Shown here: positions 15,109-22,059 of the stretch, piece by piece
Position numbering within the stretch: position 1 is the stretch's first letter
How the letters are laid out: every line of letters starts with the position of its first letter
DNA from: a virus
Direction: 5' to 3' (one strand)
IMG/VR virus record: IMGVR_UViG_3300027736_000138
Coordinates: 1-33,248 of that record
DNA: 33,248 bases
Notes under the pieces: generated by a model
The model's input: only the letters and a program-made list of their open reading frames with translations
The model's database searches: none
Told to the model about the DNA's origin: nothing
Position numbers and translations under genes: made by a program

Positions 15109-15309
15109 ATGGAAACAGAACAACAACAAAAAACAGACTACGAAATTACAGTCTTACTGGGGCCAAGAGAAAAAATGATTATTGACCTCAATGACAAGAC
15201 AATCGAGCAACTGAAGCAATTTATTGATAAGACGAAAGCAAAATACCCAGAAGCACGGATTATGATTGACCGGAAAAAGAACACTTTTCTTAACAACAAT
15301 GGAAACTGA
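15109..15309 (+). CDS. Small hypothetical protein upstream of recT (66 aa)
   Basis: ATG at 15109 after aaaacgaacgca. METEQQQKTDYEITVLLG is followed by a beta-alpha-beta-like arrangement (LNDKTIEQLKQFIDKTKAK) and ends in NTFLNNNGN. The stop lies inside the start of recT (ATG 15299), an 11-nt overlap. Both genes start METE plus Gln/Thr repeats. Function unknown. Confidence 0.55.
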   Translation: METEQQQKTDYEITVLLGPREKMIIDLNDKTIEQLKQFIDKTKAKYPEARIMIDRKKNTFLNNNGN

Positions 15310-16084
15310 AACAACAACAAAAACTGAAGCGATTGTGGCGCAGGAACCACAAAATCACATCATGTTGAGAGTCCAAGCGGAGACTCAGGCATTTGAGCTA
15401 ATCCAGCGGCAAGCTATGATGCTTTCAAAATCCACGCTAGTCCCCAAGGATTTTGCTGGTAATGTCGCCAACTGCGCGATTGCTCTCAATGTGGCAAAGC
15501 GGACAAGGCTCGACCCCTTGATGGTCTGCCAAAACCTCGCCATCATTCACGGGCGGCCTTCATGGTCAGCAACAGCACTTATCGGCATGATCAACGCAAG
15601 CGGTAAATTCTCACCGCTGCGCTTTGTGCTGGATGATGATGACAATCCCACATCCTGCTACGCTGTGGCACGGGATCGGGAAAGCGGTGAGGAACTCAAA
15701 GGTGAGAAGATCACCCTAGACATGGCAAAGCGGGAAGGATGGTCAACGAAAAACGGAAGCAAGTGGCTAACCATGCCTGGGCAAATGCTCCGCTACCGTG
15801 CCGCTTCATTCTGGAGCCGTGCCTATGCTAGCGACATGAGCTTGGGGATGTACACGCAGGACGAGGTGCGTGACTTCGCGGAACCACCTAGGAACGTCAC
15901 ACCGAAAAACCCGTTTGTGCTACCAGAACCTGAGCCACAACCAGAGGAACCAGCGCAGGAACCCGCCAAGGAACCAGAAACCATCGAAGCGGAGATTGTA
16001 CCTGAGAAGAAGGTATCCAGCAAGAAAGCTGGATTTGCGCTAGATGAGATGATTAAAGAACTCGAAAAGGAGGTAAACCCATGA
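15299..16084 (+). CDS. recT: RecT-family single-strand annealing protein (261 aa)
   Basis: RecT proteins anneal complementary single strands for homologous recombination. Residues 33-195 carry the family core: AFELIQRQAMMLSKSTLVP, NVANCAIALNVAKRTRLDP, VCQNLAIIHGRPSWSA and the end block MPGQMLRYRAASFWSRAYASD. A linker of Pro/Glu repeats (about 205-235) leads to a charged C-terminal helix that may contact partner proteins. The ATG at 15299 (METETTTK) is preferred over an upstream ATG at 15266 that lies deep in the preceding gene. The stop overlaps the nuclease gene by ATGA. Next to a RecE-like nuclease and SSB it forms a recombination operon. Confidence 0.9.
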   Translation: METETTTKTEAIVAQEPQNHIMLRVQAETQAFELIQRQAMMLSKSTLVPKDFAGNVANCAIALNVAKRTRLDPLMVCQNLAIIHGRPSWSATALIGMINASGKFSPLRFVLDDDDNPTSCYAVARDRESGEELKGEKITLDMAKREGWSTKNGSKWLTMPGQMLRYRAASFWSRAYASDMSLGMYTQDEVRDFAEPPRNVTPKNPFVLPEPEPQPEEPAQEPAKEPETIEAEIVPEKKVSSKKAGFALDEMIKELEKEVNP

Positions 16085-16887
16085 GACTGGAGCATGACCT
16101 TGGGAGGAAATACTACGAAGGTGGTGCTACACCGTCAAACCTTGGTGGATATGTAAGCAAGTCGATGCTATTCGACTTTGCAAAAAGCCCGTGGGGATGG
16201 AAGCACTCAAAAGCCAAGGAAAGCACCCCTGCTATGGCTTTGGGTAGCTTGGTGCATTGTTTGGCACTAACGCCTAAGAAATGGCAAGAGGACTACGCAA
16301 TCAGCGAATTCGACTCATACAGGACGAAGGCCGCGCAAGAATGGCGGGACGACATGATCGCCAAGGGGATTGTTCCCATAACGAATGAGCAATACGAGCA
16401 AGCCTCGATCATTGCGGATTCCGTTATGAGTGACGATGACCTTCAACCATATCTTGTCGCTGGATACGATACCGAGGTTGCCATGTATTCAGAATCGGAC
16501 GAGATTAACGTCAGAGGCATGGTGGACATTGCACCTAAATCTGGGGATTGCTTGATTGACTTAAAGACCATTAGCTCGATCACCAGCGAGGCTAATCTGG
16601 TCAATGTGGTGCTTAATCGCGGCTACCATTGGCAAGCGGCCATGTACCTTGATCTCTGGAACGCTATTACAGGGGAGAATCGTTACAGATTCATCCTCGC
16701 ATTCGTCGAATCGTCAGCACCATACGAAACCGCTATCGTTGACATTAGCGAATTCATCGAGCTTGGGCGGGATGGTTACACCAAAGCAATCTCGCTTTGG
16801 AAGAAATGCGTAAGCGAAGACACCTGGACTAAGACAATCTCTGGCAACACTAAACTAAAACTCCCACACTGGGCTATAAAACAATGA
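16081..16887 (+). CDS. RecE-like PDDEXK exonuclease, RecT partner (268 aa)
   Basis: It would degrade one strand of duplex ends to make single-stranded DNA for RecT. Motifs of the PDDEXK/DUF3799 (exodeoxyribonuclease VIII-type) family are visible: SKSMLFDFAKSPW at 26-38, ALGSLVHCLALTP at 53-65 with the conserved His59, GMVDI at 146-150 with Asp149, CLIDLKTI at 157-164 giving the D-x-K pair (Asp160, Lys162), and YHWQAAMYLD at 182-191. It starts and ends in ATGA overlaps, with recT upstream and the SSB-like gene downstream. Length suits the phage family and is far shorter than E. coli RecE. Confidence 0.85.
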   Translation: MRLEHDLGRKYYEGGATPSNLGGYVSKSMLFDFAKSPWGWKHSKAKESTPAMALGSLVHCLALTPKKWQEDYAISEFDSYRTKAAQEWRDDMIAKGIVPITNEQYEQASIIADSVMSDDDLQPYLVAGYDTEVAMYSESDEINVRGMVDIAPKSGDCLIDLKTISSITSEANLVNVVLNRGYHWQAAMYLDLWNAITGENRYRFILAFVESSAPYETAIVDISEFIELGRDGYTKAISLWKKCVSEDTWTKTISGNTKLKLPHWAIKQ

Positions 16888-17192
16888 AACAAGACATATC
16901 ACTAAGCATCAACCTAGAAAAGATCGACAAGAGTTTGATCTATGAATCGCCCAAAAATGGCAAGAAATACCTCAACCTTAATCTCGTCTTAACTGGCGAG
17001 AAGGGGCAATATGGTGACGATGGATTTATCAAGCAAGTTGTCACGAAAGAGCGCAAATTGAGCGGCGAACGGGACATCATCGTAGGTAACGCCAAGATCA
17101 TCGACTGGGAGGCGTACAACCAAGCAAAGAATATCAAGGCTGACGTACAAGCGGCAGTTGAGGATGATGATGATTCGGATATTCCGTTCTGA
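16884..17192 (+). CDS. SSB-like single-stranded DNA-binding protein (102 aa)
   Basis: The C-terminus VEDDDDSDIPF is the acidic, Phe-ended tail that SSB proteins use to bind partners. The preceding 85 residues are predicted mostly beta, compatible with a small OB-fold (LNLNLVLTGEKG, FIKQVVTKER, IIVGNAKIIDW). It is translated from an ATGA overlap with the nuclease gene, as the third gene of the recT unit. Length is below a typical bacterial SSB. The alternative is a RecT/RecE cofactor with a copied SSB tail. Confidence 0.75.
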   Translation: MKQDISLSINLEKIDKSLIYESPKNGKKYLNLNLVLTGEKGQYGDDGFIKQVVTKERKLSGERDIIVGNAKIIDWEAYNQAKNIKADVQAAVEDDDDSDIPF

Positions 17193-17264
17193 CCTGCGAG
17201 CCGAGTTGCAACGGCATACAAAATACTGTGACCCGCAGAATTGCAGCAGGGTTTATTTCACGAA

Positions 17265-17471
17265 ATGATTACCATAATTACACCAGAAGAAGCCGCTAAA
17301 CTAGGACATACGTCAATCACCATGCCGTATGACGAGAAGTCCGAAACAGAAATGACATGGCTTAGAACCGTCTTGCGTGACATGGCGGGATGCCGATCCT
17401 CGTTAGTCGAAACGCCAAAAGGACTTGAAGTCTGGAGACACAAAAACGAAATCAACACACTAACACAATGA
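17265..17471 (+). CDS. Small hypothetical protein (68 aa)
   Basis: I chose ATG at 17265 (MITIITPEEAAKLGHTSIT) rather than a TTG at 17241. The product is mixed alpha/beta with a helix (EMTWLRTVLRDMAG) and ends in INTLTQ. Stop overlaps the next start (ATGA at 17468). No family recognised. Confidence 0.55.
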   Translation: MITIITPEEAAKLGHTSITMPYDEKSETEMTWLRTVLRDMAGCRSSLVETPKGLEVWRHKNEINTLTQ

Positions 17472-17623
17472 GACTAAAACAAATTTGTAAACCAATCAGG
17501 GCAATCGGGAGCGATCCTGTTTTAACCTTAGCAATTATCAAGGCAATTAGCCAACCTAAGAAGCAAACTGGATGGTTAAACATCCTCAAGAACATAGCAA
17601 AACGAAATGGAGTTTCTCTTTAA
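17468..17623 (+). CDS. Small basic protein (51 aa)
   Basis: ATG in an ATGA junction at 17468. The product MRLKQICKPIRAIGSDPV is basic, with a KAISQPKKQTGWLNILKNIA helix and a Ser-Leu end. It overlaps the next gene by 17 nt. Function unknown; coding is supported by the coupled start and an open frame that fills the gap. Confidence 0.45.
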   Translation: MRLKQICKPIRAIGSDPVLTLAIIKAISQPKKQTGWLNILKNIAKRNGVSL

Positions 17624-17813
17624 TGAGCTACCCGAAGAGCTATCTCCGAGGCTAAAATGGATGCGAAAGCACCAGATTCACGTTGAACAGTCGAAAGACG
17701 GAACTTGGATTGCTTACAAGGAGAAAACTAAGCATTTCCATCGAGATACCGAGGAGAAACACGCATTAGCGGGACTAGCCAGCAAGATTAAAATCAAACT
17801 TTGGAACGAATAA
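17607..17813 (+). CDS. Small hypothetical protein (68 aa)
   Basis: ATG at 17607 (MEFLFNELPEELSPRLKWM) within the end of the preceding gene. It contains a charged helix, a beta pair (HVEQSKDGTWIAYKE) and a basic C-terminal helix (AGLASKIKIKLWNE). No family recognised. Confidence 0.55.
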   Translation: MEFLFNELPEELSPRLKWMRKHQIHVEQSKDGTWIAYKEKTKHFHRDTEEKHALAGLASKIKIKLWNE

Positions 17814-17826
17814 ACAACACAACACA

Positions 17827-18027
17827 ATGAAAAATAGCATAATATTTAAACTGCATGAGCATTTAATGGAAGGAAACGGCATCACTCCAATGGAGGCCTT
17901 GAAGAAATGGAAATGTTTCAGACTTAGCGCAAGGATTAACGAGCTGCGCAACGCAGGCACACCGATCATCACGGAAACCATTAGGAAAAACGGCAAGTCA
18001 TTTGCCAATTACTTCATAGCGCAATGA
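17827..18027 (+). CDS. Small HTH DNA-binding protein (66 aa)
   Basis: The sequence fits the HTH_39-type phage helix-turn-helix family: a first helix, then NGITPMEALKKWKCFRLSARINELRNAG written as ITPMEALKKW and RLSARINELR, where the second is the probable recognition helix, and a beta wing with PIITETIRKNGKSFANY. It probably regulates phage transcription and is a candidate to bind one of the palindromes reported below. ATGA overlap with the next gene. Confidence 0.75.
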   Translation: MKNSIIFKLHEHLMEGNGITPMEALKKWKCFRLSARINELRNAGTPIITETIRKNGKSFANYFIAQ

Positions 18028-18260
18028 TTACCAGACTTGATGATATGTTTTACGGCGATCCTGTTGCACCTGGGCAAGTGATTGTCGAAGGCAAGATGCT
18101 TATGACAACGGCAAGAGCTAAGAAAATACCTTATGGGTTGGTTGGCGATAAGCTAATCTACCGAAAAACACACGGTATCGTGATCGAGCAGAAGAACCTT
18201 AAAACCTTAACGGAGGCAATTGAAGAAAAATGCAAGCGCAAACTGAACGAGTCAAAATAA
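18024..18260 (+). CDS. Hypothetical protein (78 aa)
   Basis: ATGA-coupled to the HTH gene. The product MITRLDDMFYGDPVAPGQ continues in a beta-rich part (IVEGKMLMTTARA, LVGDKLIYRK) and a charged C-terminal helix. Its last 31 bases overlap the RHH gene. Because it is coupled to two DNA-binding proteins it could be part of a small regulatory set; no function known. Confidence 0.55.
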   Translation: MITRLDDMFYGDPVAPGQVIVEGKMLMTTARAKKIPYGLVGDKLIYRKTHGIVIEQKNLKTLTEAIEEKCKRKLNESK

Positions 18261-18550
18261 AGCACCGCAAGTTCTCATTCGGCTCTGGACGCAAACGCAA
18301 CCAGATACAGGACAAGAAGGTCAACACTAGGGTCAGCTTCTCCGTTGAGACATTTAGACGGGTTACGAGCCTCGCGGAAAGGCTTGATTGCTCGTTCTCC
18401 TCAGCGGTTGAAAGGCTAATTAGGACGGCAGAATCAGAGGCTATTGAGCCAACGCCTGTAATCGACTGGAACGAATTCAAGAAAAAGCGTAATTTTTATT
18501 GCTTAACGAATGTTCTCGACGCATCATTCAAGAAAAGAGGCTTAAAATGA
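18230..18550 (+). CDS. Ribbon-helix-helix-like DNA-binding protein (106 aa)
   Basis: A strongly basic N-terminus (KIKHRKFSFGSGRKRNQ) precedes a segment of ribbon-helix-helix type: KVNTRVSFSVETFRRV as strand and first helix, then LAERLDCSFSSAVERLI as turn and second helix (about residues 29-66). RHH dimers insert the strand in the major groove. The C-terminal part (WNEFKKKRNFYCL) is extra. Stop overlaps the PAPS-reductase-like gene by ATGA. Probably a transcriptional regulator. Confidence 0.6.
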   Translation: MQAQTERVKIKHRKFSFGSGRKRNQIQDKKVNTRVSFSVETFRRVTSLAERLDCSFSSAVERLIRTAESEAIEPTPVIDWNEFKKKRNFYCLTNVLDASFKKRGLK

Positions 18551-19314
18551 ACCATGCACAACCAAAAGACGGTGACACAATCGCGGTGTGGGTTTCTTGC
18601 GGTGCTGCCAGTGCCGCCGCTGCAATCTTAACGGTAAGTATGTATGACGAGCGGTGTAATATCCGCTTGCTTAATAACCCAATCAAAGAAGAACACATAG
18701 ACAACCAACGATTTGTGCGCGATCTTTCAAAATATCTAAATAGAGAAATTGAAGTTGTAATAAATCCAGCATTTCCATCTTGTTCAATCTTTGAAGTATT
18801 TGAAAAGCGTAAGTTTGTATCTTCACCGTATGGCGCACCATGCACTGGGGAGCTGAAGAAAAAAGCTAGGCAACATTGGGAAAGCAACAATCATGCAGAC
18901 TGGCACGTAATTGGATTCACCGCAGATGAAAAGCATAGACACGCACGATTCACAGCAACCGAAAGAAATAATGTTTTGCCCGTTCTAATTGAGCGTGGAA
19001 TGACAAAGAACGATTGCGGGAAAATGATGGTCGCTTTAGGTCTAAAAATGTCTATCGCCTATGAAATCGGAATGCCGAACGCTAATTGTATGGGATGCGT
19101 TAAGTCTTCAAGCCCTGCATATTGGCAACTCATAAAAAAGATTGCGCCAGAGCAGCACCAGAAAATGGGTGAGGTAACGCGCAGACTTGGATGTCGTCTT
19201 GTTAAACTCAAAGGCAAACGCATTTTTCTGGACGAACTGCCAGATGGGTTTTATGGCAGCTTAAAAAAAATGGATCTCGATTGCGGTTTTTTCTGCGAGG
19301 AGAAATGGAAATAA
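18547..19314 (+). CDS. PAPS reductase / adenine nucleotide alpha-hydrolase family protein (255 aa)
   Basis: The ATG at 18547 in an ATGA junction is preferred to the one at 18499. The P-loop-like motif WVSCGAASAAAA (15-26) replaces the usual SGGKDS of PP-loop ATPases and is typical of the phage branch. Further conserved blocks are GAPCTGELKKKAR (96-108), VIGFTADEKHRHARF (121-135), ERGMTKNDCG (149-158) and NANCMGCVKSSSPAYW (178-193). Cys99, Cys157, Cys181 and Cys184 could bind a metal or iron-sulfur cluster, as in DndC-like and some PAPS reductases; Cys246 and Cys250 near the end are additional. Such enzymes handle sulfur or adenylated substrates. A role in DNA or nucleotide modification is possible but not shown here. 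Confidence 0.8.
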   Translation: MNHAQPKDGDTIAVWVSCGAASAAAAILTVSMYDERCNIRLLNNPIKEEHIDNQRFVRDLSKYLNREIEVVINPAFPSCSIFEVFEKRKFVSSPYGAPCTGELKKKARQHWESNNHADWHVIGFTADEKHRHARFTATERNNVLPVLIERGMTKNDCGKMMVALGLKMSIAYEIGMPNANCMGCVKSSSPAYWQLIKKIAPEQHQKMGEVTRRLGCRLVKLKGKRIFLDELPDGFYGSLKKMDLDCGFFCEEKWK

Positions 19315-19326
19315 CTAAACATATTT

Positions 19327-19647
19327 ATGCAACTACCAACCTACCAAATAAAAATCTACCTATCAGGCTCAATCGAAGTAGCCAAGCAGGTAATTCGTGA
19401 GCATCTACTGGAACACCCATTATGCGTCACAATCGAGCCGACCACGTTTATTTACGTTGGAGGAGAAGAATCGGGGTATGTTGTGGGATTATTGAATTAC
19501 CCGCGATTTCCTACGCCGCCGAACGAGCTGAACGTCAGAGCTGATATTCTGACTGAGTTGCTAATCAAAAAAACATTTCAGCGATCAGCTTTGGTTGTTA
19601 AACCAGAAACGACCAGATGGATAACCTTGGATTCAATAATCGAGTAA
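19327..19647 (+). CDS. Hypothetical early protein (106 aa)
   Basis: ATG at 19327 after taaacatattt. MQLPTYQIKIYLSGSIEVAK suggests a beta-alpha start with YLSGSIEVAKQVIREHLLE, then CVTIEPTTFIYVGGEESGY, a two-layer sheet. Proteins with this pattern recur next to phage replication genes, without function. It lies 12 nt before the loader ATPase. Confidence 0.6.
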   Translation: MQLPTYQIKIYLSGSIEVAKQVIREHLLEHPLCVTIEPTTFIYVGGEESGYVVGLLNYPRFPTPPNELNVRADILTELLIKKTFQRSALVVKPETTRWITLDSIIE

Positions 19648-19659
19648 CCACAAACAAAA

Positions 19660-20244
19660 ATGAACTACCTTAAAGGATTCCCAAAGCGTTACAAGCTAGC
19701 TGAATTGCCAACTGGCGAGTTATGGTGGGACGGGTACAATAAGACATTGGAAACGATCAACAATGGCGGCATTACATTGCTTTACGGCAAGCATGGGACA
19801 GGGAAAACACGCATGGGTTACGAACTAGCTAAGGTCTGCACCCCGCCGAATAATCAAACGACTGTTGGGCGTGGATCTGGCATGGTTAAACGTGATTTGC
19901 CTTGCGTATACACGACCGCAGTCAATTTGTTCATGGAGATCCGCGAGACGTACAAGAAAGAGTCTGAGCGCACCGAGAGAGGCATTATAAACGATTACAG
20001 CAATGCTGCCTTCCTGGTCATCGACGAGATACAAGATCGAGGCGAAACGGCATTTGAAGACCAGAAGCTGACGGCCATTATAGACGCACGTTACATGGAT
20101 AATAAGCCAACCTTGCTAATCTCAAACCATGACAGAAAGCGGTTCGCCGAGTCACTATCACCTGCGGTGCTGGATAGGATTCGTGAAAACGGATGTGGAG
20201 TACACTTTAGCTGGGAATCATACAGAAAAGGAGACATATTATGA
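19660..20244 (+). CDS. DnaC/IstB-like helicase-loader ATPase (194 aa)
   Basis: AAA+ protein of the DnaC/DnaI/IstB type. Walker A GKHGTGKT is at 43-50, Walker B FLVIDE at 118-123, a sensor-1-like TLLISNHD at 151-158 and VLDRI at 170-174, where the Arg is the probable finger. The N-terminal region is short, so a separate DnaB-contact domain is not obvious. It would load the host replicative helicase at the phage origin, since no helicase gene is visible here. ATGA overlap with the next gene. Confidence 0.85.
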   Translation: MNYLKGFPKRYKLAELPTGELWWDGYNKTLETINNGGITLLYGKHGTGKTRMGYELAKVCTPPNNQTTVGRGSGMVKRDLPCVYTTAVNLFMEIRETYKKESERTERGIINDYSNAAFLVIDEIQDRGETAFEDQKLTAIIDARYMDNKPTLLISNHDRKRFAESLSPAVLDRIRENGCGVHFSWESYRKGDIL

Positions 20245-20489
20245 GCTTGAAAAACATAAAACTACCGCAACACCACGCCGAGAGCTTACCGTTACTTTGT
20301 ATGTTGAAAGTCTATTTCGACCAACTACACTTCAAATCGACGGGTAAATCTCGACCAACCCTGCCAATGGAGGAGGAAGAAATCGACGAGCTAGAGGAGG
20401 ATATTGCTACCTACAAGCTGTTTCTGGATGAGGTCAAGAAACATGAAGAAAACGAGCAACTAGAAACCAAGGAAAAACTATCAAGATGA
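20241..20489 (+). CDS. Acidic coiled-coil-like protein after the loader (82 aa)
   Basis: ATGA-coupled at both ends. MSLKNIKLPQHHAESL is followed by PMEEEEIDELEEDIATYKLF and a further Glu/Lys helix. It is probably an acidic helical partner of the loader or of the next protein. No family recognised. Confidence 0.55.
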   Translation: MSLKNIKLPQHHAESLPLLCMLKVYFDQLHFKSTGKSRPTLPMEEEEIDELEEDIATYKLFLDEVKKHEENEQLETKEKLSR

Positions 20490-20785
20490 GTGCAGGTAAG
20501 GGTGATACCCCAAGAAAGATGGATAACGGTAAATACGCCACAAACTACGAGCGCATATTTAAAAAGCCTGAGGACACCACCACCACCACCAGGAGTCCTA
20601 GCATAGAGCGCGGGTGTAGTGGGAAGGCTAATCTTGGGCGAGACTATTCCAAACAGGCTGATAATCTTGCTATGAAGCACGGTAAAAAATATGGAGTGTA
20701 TCACTGCCCACACTGCGGCGGAACCCACCTTACCACCAAGCTCGACAAATTAGAAACCTATGCGCCTCTACTTTATACTACTTAA
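20486..20785 (+). CDS. Small zinc-ribbon-like phage protein (99 aa)
   Basis: It opens MSAGKGDTPRKMDNGKYATN, a start shared by many small phage proteins. The C-terminal YHCPHCGGTHLTTKL (72-86) supplies Cys-x2-Cys and a nearby His, a half zinc ribbon. The (ACC)n repeat around 20575-20590 encodes a Thr run (TTTTT). Basic and compact, so probably a nucleic-acid binder; dimerisation may complete the zinc site. Function unknown. Confidence 0.65.
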   Translation: MSAGKGDTPRKMDNGKYATNYERIFKKPEDTTTTTRSPSIERGCSGKANLGRDYSKQADNLAMKHGKKYGVYHCPHCGGTHLTTKLDKLETYAPLLYTT

Positions 20786-20812
20786 TGAATACTTCCTTTG
20801 GAATAATCAGGC

Positions 20813-20896
20813 ATGACCTGTGAAGAATGTGATTTTAAACATGATCAACTGGTTACAAATTGTAACCACCTCGATTCAACTACTAACGACAATTAA
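20813..20896 (+). CDS. Possible micro-protein with Cys-x2-Cys (27 aa)
   Basis: ATG at 20813 gives MTCEECDFKHDQLVTNCN and a short polar tail. The CEEC plus a later Cys and His could bind zinc, but the frame crosses the perfect operator-like palindrome at 20851-20867 and has no usual leader. It may be only noncoding DNA. Confidence 0.25.
   Translation: MTCEECDFKHDQLVTNCNHLDSTTNDN
20851..20867. promoter_or_regulatory. Operator-like palindrome GGTTACAA-A-TTGTAACC
   Basis: A perfect 17-bp odd palindrome 39 bp upstream of the start at 20906. A related site (GTGACAAATTGTAAC, one difference in 15) lies at 22011-22025, before the resolvase gene. Two matching sites before two gene groups indicate a dimeric repressor or activator. 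Confidence 0.55.
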
Positions 20897-20905
20897 ATCA
20901 GTAAT

Positions 20906-21175
20906 ATGAACAAAGAAAACGCACACGAATACCTTCCATTAGTTCAGGCATTAGCGGATGGTAAAACAATCCAGCACAAATCGTTTGATAATCATTGGGT
21001 TGATATAGATGATCATAAAATTATTTATTTTCATGAGCCGTCACATTACTACCGTATCAAGCCAGAACCTCGCACGTTTGTAATATACGTCAATAAATAC
21101 ACCCACCAAATTCATAACCAGAATTATGGCGATCCCGACTGGGAACAAATCAACGTACAGGAGGTGCTGAAGTGA
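20906..21175 (+). CDS. Small hypothetical phage protein (89 aa)
   Basis: ATG at 20906. The product MNKENAHEYLPLVQALADGK continues with TIQHKSFDNHWVDIDD, HEPSHYYRIKPEPRTFVIY and an acidic end. The layout 'helix, ADGKTIQ, W-D, then YRIKPEPR' recurs in small phage proteins of unknown function. Stop overlaps the next GTG start by 4 nt. Confidence 0.65.
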   Translation: MNKENAHEYLPLVQALADGKTIQHKSFDNHWVDIDDHKIIYFHEPSHYYRIKPEPRTFVIYVNKYTHQIHNQNYGDPDWEQINVQEVLK

Positions 21176-21486
21176 CTGACACACCAGAAACAGACAATTT
21201 ATCAAGGGGAAACCACGTTGTTCCAACTACGTTTGCTGAGCAGATGGAACGCAAGCGGGACGAATGGAAAGCAAAATACCTCCAGCAAAACAAAGACCTT
21301 GGATATGAGCTACTTGATCCAAACGGGACTATCTGGAGTGAGTGCAAAAGGTTGCAAACCGAACTCGCCGACGTCACCAAACAACTGGACGAGCTTATAA
21401 GCCAGCGTGATGGTGCTGAACGAAAACACATAGGCCGCTGGGGTCACAACAAAAAAGAATTCACATCACCATACATAAACCAATGA
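21172..21486 (+). CDS. Coiled-coil early protein, GTG start (104 aa)
   Basis: The start is GTG at 21172 in a GTGA overlap, giving MTDTPETDNLSRGNHVVP. A charged helix (FAEQMERKRDEWKAKYLQ) and a second one (ECKRLQTELADVTKQLDELI) form a coiled coil. MTDTPETD openings are frequent in small phage proteins, so I recognise the type but not a function. ATGA to the next gene. Confidence 0.65.
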   Translation: MTDTPETDNLSRGNHVVPTTFAEQMERKRDEWKAKYLQQNKDLGYELLDPNGTIWSECKRLQTELADVTKQLDELISQRDGAERKHIGRWGHNKKEFTSPYINQ

Positions 21487-21710
21487 GTAAATACATAACC
21501 AGCGTTGTAAGTACTGTCGTACACATGGACGACCGAAACCCTATATTCGGCGAGGATATTACTACCATAACCATCGACGATGAGACTTGTGGTGGTTATA
21601 TCGTTTTAACTCAGAACGATCAAACTATAAAAATTGACCCTGACGAGCTACAATTGATTACAAAAACTGCAATGAAAATGCTAGCCAATTACAAAAAGCA
21701 TGAGAAGTAA
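21483..21710 (+). CDS. Beta-rich hypothetical protein (75 aa)
   Basis: ATGA-coupled at 21483. MSKYITSVVSTVVHMDD leads to acidic strands (ITTITIDDETCGGYIVL) and a C-terminal helix (LQLITKTAMKMLANYKKHE). Its last 11 bases overlap the next gene. Function unknown. Confidence 0.55.
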   Translation: MSKYITSVVSTVVHMDDRNPIFGEDITTITIDDETCGGYIVLTQNDQTIKIDPDELQLITKTAMKMLANYKKHEK

Positions 21711-21984
21711 AACCGAAACAATCATTGGTGCGTTGCGTGTACTGGCACAAGACATCCAAACGCAAGATGGTGTAGCCAACGCTGCCATTGCGGAAGCAGC
21801 AGATCGGATGAAGGAATTATGCAGCGAGTTGCTATTCTACACAAAACTTAATGAAAACTTTTCGGAGGCTAGTAGAATCTGTGCAAAGATTTACATAGCC
21901 AGAAACATAAGCCTTTCAGAAAAAGATGTGCTTTCAGCGTTGGTTGAAATCGACAAACTTTACCGCGAAGAAAACCACAACTAG
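21700..21984 (+). CDS. Helical hypothetical protein (94 aa)
   Basis: ATG at 21700 (ATGAGAAGTAA, within the previous gene end). Three helices: IIGALRVLAQDIQTQDGVAN, AAIAEAADRMKELCSELLF and a third with LSALVEIDKLYREE. The first two resemble helical segments common in small phage early proteins. Function unknown. Confidence 0.55.
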   Translation: MRSKTETIIGALRVLAQDIQTQDGVANAAIAEAADRMKELCSELLFYTKLNENFSEASRICAKIYIARNISLSEKDVLSALVEIDKLYREENHN

Positions 21985-22010
21985 GTGACAAGCTGTCCCC
22001 TACTTAAACC

Positions 22011-22025
22011 GTGACAAATTGTAAC
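22011..22025. promoter_or_regulatory. Second operator-like palindrome (GTGACAAATTGTAAC)
   Basis: Inverted repeat with flanks: CCGTGACAA at 22009-22017 pairs with TTGTAACGG at 22019-22027, eight of nine positions. It matches the 20851 site in 14 of 15 core bases and lies 32 bp before the resolvase start. Confidence 0.5.
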
Positions 22026-22059
22026 GGGTTGGAACTAACTAATACCGCTTAAAGCAGAT

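Noticed and set aside
20575-20592. (ACC)n run in the zinc-ribbon gene as a regulatory repeat
   Set aside because: It is in frame and codes for a Thr run; there is no sign of phase variation since changes would be in-frame.
20785-20823. A 12-codon frame coupled to the zinc-ribbon stop (TAATG)
   Set aside because: Too short to support, with no conserved feature.
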